A DNA stretch of 8,501 nt from CAZAQS01 sp964486825 (GTDB taxonomy: Bacteria; Chloroflexota; Anaerolineae; Anaerolineales; UBA4823): positions 1-8,501 of the forward strand of contig CAZAQS010000210.1 of assembly GCA_964486825.1 (NCBI GenBank), in the 5' to 3' direction. Of this stretch, positions 5,534-8,501 are shown piece after piece (the first letter of the stretch is position 1; each line of letters starts with the position of its first letter). Under the pieces are notes generated by a model. The model was not told the DNA's origin. It saw nothing but the letters and a program-made list of their open reading frames with translations, and did not search any database. A program made the translations under genes and the position numbers.

Positions 5534-5599
5534 TAATTAAATATCCCGCAGGTTTAGAAGCGAATATTAGAACCTTCGAGTGAACCTGTGGGACGTTCT
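5506..5599 (+). terminator. Three-copy alternating repeat at the end of the hydrolase gene (terminator-like)
   Basis: AAACCTGCGGGA (5506-5517, last codons of the gene) is perfectly complementary to TCCCGCAGGTTT (5544-5555). That middle copy can instead pair over 11 bases, with one G-U, with AACCTGTGGGA (5583-5593). The outer copies form a 17-base direct repeat, AACCTGYGGGACGWTCT, with two differences. The stems are terminator-strength, but T runs after them are short (TTT at 5553-5555; TTCTT at 5596-5600). It may terminate hydrolase transcripts or switch read-through into the aminotransferase gene. Confidence 0.45.
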
Positions 5600-5630
5600 T
5601 GCTGGCGCCATTTTCCGGCTGGTAAAATAG
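5599..5630 (+). promoter_or_regulatory. Promoter of the aminotransferase gene (shared 16-bp box, copy 2)
   Basis: The box CCGGCTGGTAAAATAG recurs at 5615-5630, again giving TGG-TAAAAT as an extended -10 (TAAAAT at 5623-5628). Here TTGCTG (5599-5604) lies 18 bases upstream as a 4/6 -35. The similarity to copy 1 continues downstream (AAAAG-GGCGGAG-like), which may mean duplicated promoter segments. The leader would be about 72 bases. Confidence 0.55.
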
Positions 5631-5706
5631 AGGTAGCAAAAAGGGGCGGAGATCATAATCGCTCCAAGGGGAGCTAATCTTCATCAGGATCTTCAAGGAG
5701 GTTTAA

Positions 5707-6777
5707 ATGTCACCCATGTTCGTCCCCGGCCCGGTGGACGTGGACCCAGATGTGCTGGCAGCCCAGGCGGAGCCCATGCTGCCGCATCGCAGCAAAGAGT
5801 TCGAACAAATCTTCCGGAGCGTCGAGGATAAAGCACGCCAGCTATTCTTCACGAACTATCGCGTCTTAATTAGCGCTTCCTCCGGGACAGGTCTCCAGGA
5901 GGCCGCGGTGCGTAACTTTGCCAAAGACAGCGTGCTTTCCTGCGTAAATGGGGCTTTTTCCGAGCGCTGGTACGATGTGGCAGCCAGCAACGGCAAGCAG
6001 GTTGGCCGGGTGGAGGTAGAATGGGACCAACCCATCCGGGGGGAGATGGTGGAAAAGGCTTTGCGCAAGGAACATTACGAGGTATTGACGGTCGTCCACA
6101 ACGAGACCTCCACCGGGCTCGAGAACCCGGTGGAGGAGATCGCTGCAGCGGCTCGAGAAGCCAGCCCGGACACACTGATCTGCGTGGATGCGGTCTCTTC
6201 ATTAGCTGGGGCGAGGCTGGAGATGGACGCATGGGGCCTGGATATGGTGCTGACCTCCTCCCAGAAATGCCTGGCATTACCCCCAGGCTTGAGCCTGGCG
6301 GCTATATCCGACCGGGCCCTGGCTTATGCAGAGCAGGTTCCCAACCGGGGCTGGTATTTCGACCTGCTGCGCCTGGAAAAGCATCGCCTGAAGGACTCGA
6401 CACCGGCCACGCCGGCTATGTCGCTAATCTTCGCCCTGGACAGGCAGCTCGACCGGATCCTGGCGGAGGGGTTGGAAAAGCGCTTCGCCCGCCACACGGC
6501 GATGGCTGAGCGGGTGCACCGCTGGGCGTTGGAGCGCGACCAGGACCTGTTCGCCAGCCAGGGTTTTCGCTCGCAGACCGTGACCACAGTGGTCAACCGG
6601 GCCGGCCTGGATATCTCGGCTTTGAACAAGTTCCTGTTGGGACAGGACATGCGCATTGCCAACGGCTACGGCAAGCTGAAAGGCCAGACTTTCCGCATCG
6701 CGCATATGGGCGAGATCCAGATGCAGGATATCGAACGCCTGCTCTCTGCCCTGGATGAGTATATAAGCGCGGGGTGA
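5707..6777 (+). CDS. Class V PLP-dependent aminotransferase
   Basis: The 356-residue cytosolic enzyme has the fold of serine-glyoxylate, alanine-glyoxylate or phosphoserine aminotransferases. The PLP lysine is Lys187 in TSSQKCLALPPG. Asp161 in VDAVSSLAG binds the pyridine nitrogen. The phosphate loop is SSGTG at 58-62. NETSTG (132-137) is the usual cofactor-facing motif, and Arg330 in FRIAHMG is the substrate-carboxylate arginine. The N-terminal FVPGPVDV and the STPATPAMS segment (231-239) are family signatures. Length is normal. The ATG follows AAGGAGG (5695-5701) with a 5-base gap. An early step of serine or glyoxylate metabolism is plausible, but no partner such as phosphoglycerate dehydrogenase is in the window, so the substrate is open. 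It is followed at short distance by the RNA methyltransferase gene, possibly as one transcript. Confidence 0.9.
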   Translation: MSPMFVPGPVDVDPDVLAAQAEPMLPHRSKEFEQIFRSVEDKARQLFFTNYRVLISASSGTGLQEAAVRNFAKDSVLSCVNGAFSERWYDVAASNGKQVGRVEVEWDQPIRGEMVEKALRKEHYEVLTVVHNETSTGLENPVEEIAAAAREASPDTLICVDAVSSLAGARLEMDAWGLDMVLTSSQKCLALPPGLSLAAISDRALAYAEQVPNRGWYFDLLRLEKHRLKDSTPATPAMSLIFALDRQLDRILAEGLEKRFARHTAMAERVHRWALERDQDLFASQGFRSQTVTTVVNRAGLDISALNKFLLGQDMRIANGYGKLKGQTFRIAHMGEIQMQDIERLLSALDEYISAG

Positions 6778-6855
6778 TAAGGGACAAGCATCGCTCCTGG
6801 CGCCTTGGGCTGAGCAGGGGAGGCTGTTATAGAGGAAGATATTTATACCGTCAAA

Positions 6856-8067
6856 TTGGATAGCCTGGTGTATGGCGGAGACGCCATGGGCCGGCTGCCG
6901 GACGGGCGGGCCGTGTTCGTGCCGAATACATTACCGGGCGAGCTGGCCCGCGTGCGGCTGGTGGAGCAGAAGCGCGGCCATGCACGTGCCGAGTTGCTGG
7001 AAGTGGTTGAGGCCTCCCCCGATCGCATCCCACCCGAGACCCCTGGCGGAGAGCCTTGCCCGGGTTGCCATTACCAGCATATGCCTTACGCGTTGCAGCT
7101 CTCTGCCAAGGACGCCATCCTCAAGGAGCAGCTCGAGAGGCTGGGAGGGGTGGTCGATCCTCCGCTCCTGCCTCCCATCCCATCTCCGAAAATCTGGAAC
7201 TACCGAAACCATATCCAATTGCATATGGACGACCAGGGGCGGCTGGGTTATCACGAAGCGCGCAGCAACCAGGTGATAGCGATCCAGAGCGATCCATTGG
7301 CGGAGGAGCCGCTCAATGAGGTCCGGGCCCAGCTTGACCTGGAGCCGGTGGCCGGCCTGGAGAGAATAAGCCTGCGCCTGGGGATGGAGGATGATATCCT
7401 GCTGGTCCTGGAGGCCAGCCAGCCTGGCGCGCCCGGGCTAAGCGTCGAAGACCTGGATGTGTCGGCGGTGTATGTGAGCCCGGGCGGGCAGTTTGTGATG
7501 GCGGGCAGCGAGCATATCTTCATGCAGGCTGCCGGGCGGGACTATAAAGTCTCGGCCCAATCATTTTTCCAGGTCAATAGCTTGCAGGCCGGCCGGATGC
7601 TAACCTACCTGCTGGGGCGCCTGCCCCTGGAAAGGCATGCTAGCGTACTGGAGCTGTACAGCGGGGTGGGCCTGTTCAGCGCCTTTATCGCCCCGCGTGT
7701 GGAGCGCCTGGTGGCGATTGAGTCTTCCCCCAGCGCCACGGCTGATTTTGTTGAGAACCTGGATGAGTTCGATAACGTCGAGCTTTACGAAGCCCCGGTG
7801 GAGCAGGCGCTGCCGGCCCTGGATCTCAAGCCGGGCCTGGTGCTGGCAGACCCTCCCAGGAGCGGATTGGGGGCCAAGACCATCCCGCATCTCCTGGCCC
7901 TGGAGGCGCCCGTCCTGGCATATATCTCTTGTGATCCGGCTACCCTGGCCCGGGACGCGGCCCGGCTTGCCCGTGGTGGTTACCGTCTCGAAGAGATCAC
8001 GCTGATCGATATGTTCCCCCAGACCTACCATATTGAGTCGCTCAGCCTGTGGCGGCTAGAGGGGTAG
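6856..8067 (+). CDS. TrmA/RlmD-family 23S rRNA or tRNA (uracil-5-)-methyltransferase
   Basis: The enzyme transfers a methyl group from SAM to C5 of a uridine. Numbering from TTG 6856 (403 residues): a TRAM RNA-binding domain (about 1-52, YGGDAMGRLPDGRAVFVP), a CPGC pair (68, 71) at the place of the Fe-S cluster, a central domain, then the SAM site ELYSGVG (266-272) with acidic Glu289. The catalytic residues are DPPRSG (Asp332), nucleophile Cys359 in SCDPATLARD, and Glu394 in HIES. The usual third and fourth cluster cysteines appear lost (Thr62 and Ser145 lie there by my alignment). The start is uncertain. TTG 6856 has no ribosome site and would cut the first TRAM strand, while the open frame continues upstream to a stop at 6811. 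A non-standard ATA (6829, after GGGGAGG) or ATT (6841, after GAGGA) fits better. The exact target uridine cannot be assigned. Confidence 0.9.
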   Translation: MDSLVYGGDAMGRLPDGRAVFVPNTLPGELARVRLVEQKRGHARAELLEVVEASPDRIPPETPGGEPCPGCHYQHMPYALQLSAKDAILKEQLERLGGVVDPPLLPPIPSPKIWNYRNHIQLHMDDQGRLGYHEARSNQVIAIQSDPLAEEPLNEVRAQLDLEPVAGLERISLRLGMEDDILLVLEASQPGAPGLSVEDLDVSAVYVSPGGQFVMAGSEHIFMQAAGRDYKVSAQSFFQVNSLQAGRMLTYLLGRLPLERHASVLELYSGVGLFSAFIAPRVERLVAIESSPSATADFVENLDEFDNVELYEAPVEQALPALDLKPGLVLADPPRSGLGAKTIPHLLALEAPVLAYISCDPATLARDAARLARGGYRLEEITLIDMFPQTYHIESLSLWRLEG

Positions 8068-8069
8068 CT

Positions 8070-8438
8070 TTAACGCTCGCCGCGGAACAGGATCACGGAA
8101 AGCAGGAAGGAAACGATGCTGACGATGATCGAGCCCAACAGCGCCGGCCAAAAACCATCCACGTAAAAACCAACGTTGAACCAGTTGACGGCGATCGAGG
8201 AGGACAACCACAAGGTAATGGCGTTGATCACCAGCATGAACAAGCCCATGGTCAGGATGATGAAGCCGCAGGACAGTAAGGCCAGGATGGGGCGGATGAC
8301 GACGTTGACGATGCCCAGTATGGCTGCCATGACCAGAACGGCGATTGTGCCGTCGCCCTCCACTCGGATGCCTGGGACCAGGAAGGCGGCTGCAACTAAT
8401 GCTACCGCTACAACCAACCAATGCAGGATGAGTTTCAT
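8070..8438 (-). CDS. Small membrane protein, phage-holin-family-4 / YvlD-like
   Basis: The 122-residue protein consists almost wholly of four hydrophobic helices (about 4-22, 31-55, 57-82 and 96-118), with the short loop VPGIRVEGDGT between the first two and NPxxR-like IVNVVIRPILALL at about 43-56. This pattern matches the phage-holin-family-4/YvlD (DUF360) group. Despite the name, these are usually chromosomal membrane proteins of unclear role, and there is no lysis gene here. The ATG (8438-8436) is preceded by AAGGAGT with a 7-base gap. Its stop (8072-8070) lies 2 bases from the end of the convergent methyltransferase gene, leaving no room for a separate terminator. A short CCAGC/GCTGG stem (8471-8485) lies upstream of unknown role; I found no convincing -35/-10 pair in the 63 bases visible. 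Confidence 0.85.
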   Translation of the reverse strand: MKLILHWLVVAVALVAAAFLVPGIRVEGDGTIAVLVMAAILGIVNVVIRPILALLSCGFIILTMGLFMLVINAITLWLSSSIAVNWFNVGFYVDGFWPALLGSIIVSIVSFLLSVILFRGER

Positions 8439-8501
8439 AGTATGTACTCCTTGTATAAATAAGTTGTGATCCAGCCGATAGCTGGTTTACAATCTCCCGT
8501 A

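Noticed and set aside
8070..8438. Phage lysis holin as evidence of a prophage
   Set aside because: The protein belongs to a chromosomal membrane family that carries the holin name; no endolysin or other phage gene is adjacent.

Overview
The window looks like an ordinary chromosomal segment of a bacterium, most likely of the phylum Chloroflexota, class Anaerolineae. This is an inference from the Thr-Pro-rich stalk on a secreted peptidase, the small FHA protein with a Pro-rich linker and one membrane helix, the style of the ClpB and TrmA-family proteins, and moderately high GC. I see no transposase, integrase, phage module, CRISPR array, tRNA or rRNA.

Layout: (1) 956-1, minus strand, the first 318 codons of ClpB, running off the left edge. 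(2) 1818-1141, minus, a rhomboid intramembrane protease. (3) 1819-2185, a 367-base divergent control region with a good promoter for the rhomboid gene, one for the FHA gene, and three inverted repeats. (4) 2186-2842, plus, an FHA-domain membrane protein. (5) 4549-2957, minus, a secreted (probably lipoprotein) zinc metallopeptidase of the peptidase-MA-like type, convergent with the FHA gene. (6) 4550-4864, a second divergent control region with an extended -10 promoter and a leader that can form two mutually exclusive hairpins. (7) 4865-5533, plus, an isochorismatase-family cysteine hydrolase. (8) 5534-5706, a repeat-rich spacer that reuses the same 16-base promoter box. (9) 5707-6777, plus, a class V PLP aminotransferase. 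(10) about 6829/6856-8067, plus, a TrmA/RlmD-like RNA m5U methyltransferase whose natural start codon is not obvious. (11) 8438-8070, minus, a small four-helix membrane protein (phage-holin-family-4/YvlD-like), tail to tail with the methyltransferase and 2 bases away from it.

The genes do not form one obvious pathway. ClpB, rhomboid and the secreted metallopeptidase share a loose protein quality-control and proteolysis theme. The hydrolase and aminotransferase are linked by a shared promoter box rather than by a recognisable pathway. No novel multi-gene system is evident. The most interesting signals are non-coding: alternative hairpins before the hydrolase gene, a three-copy alternating repeat after it, a 14-bp stem in the rhomboid leader, and the missing canonical start codon of the methyltransferase.
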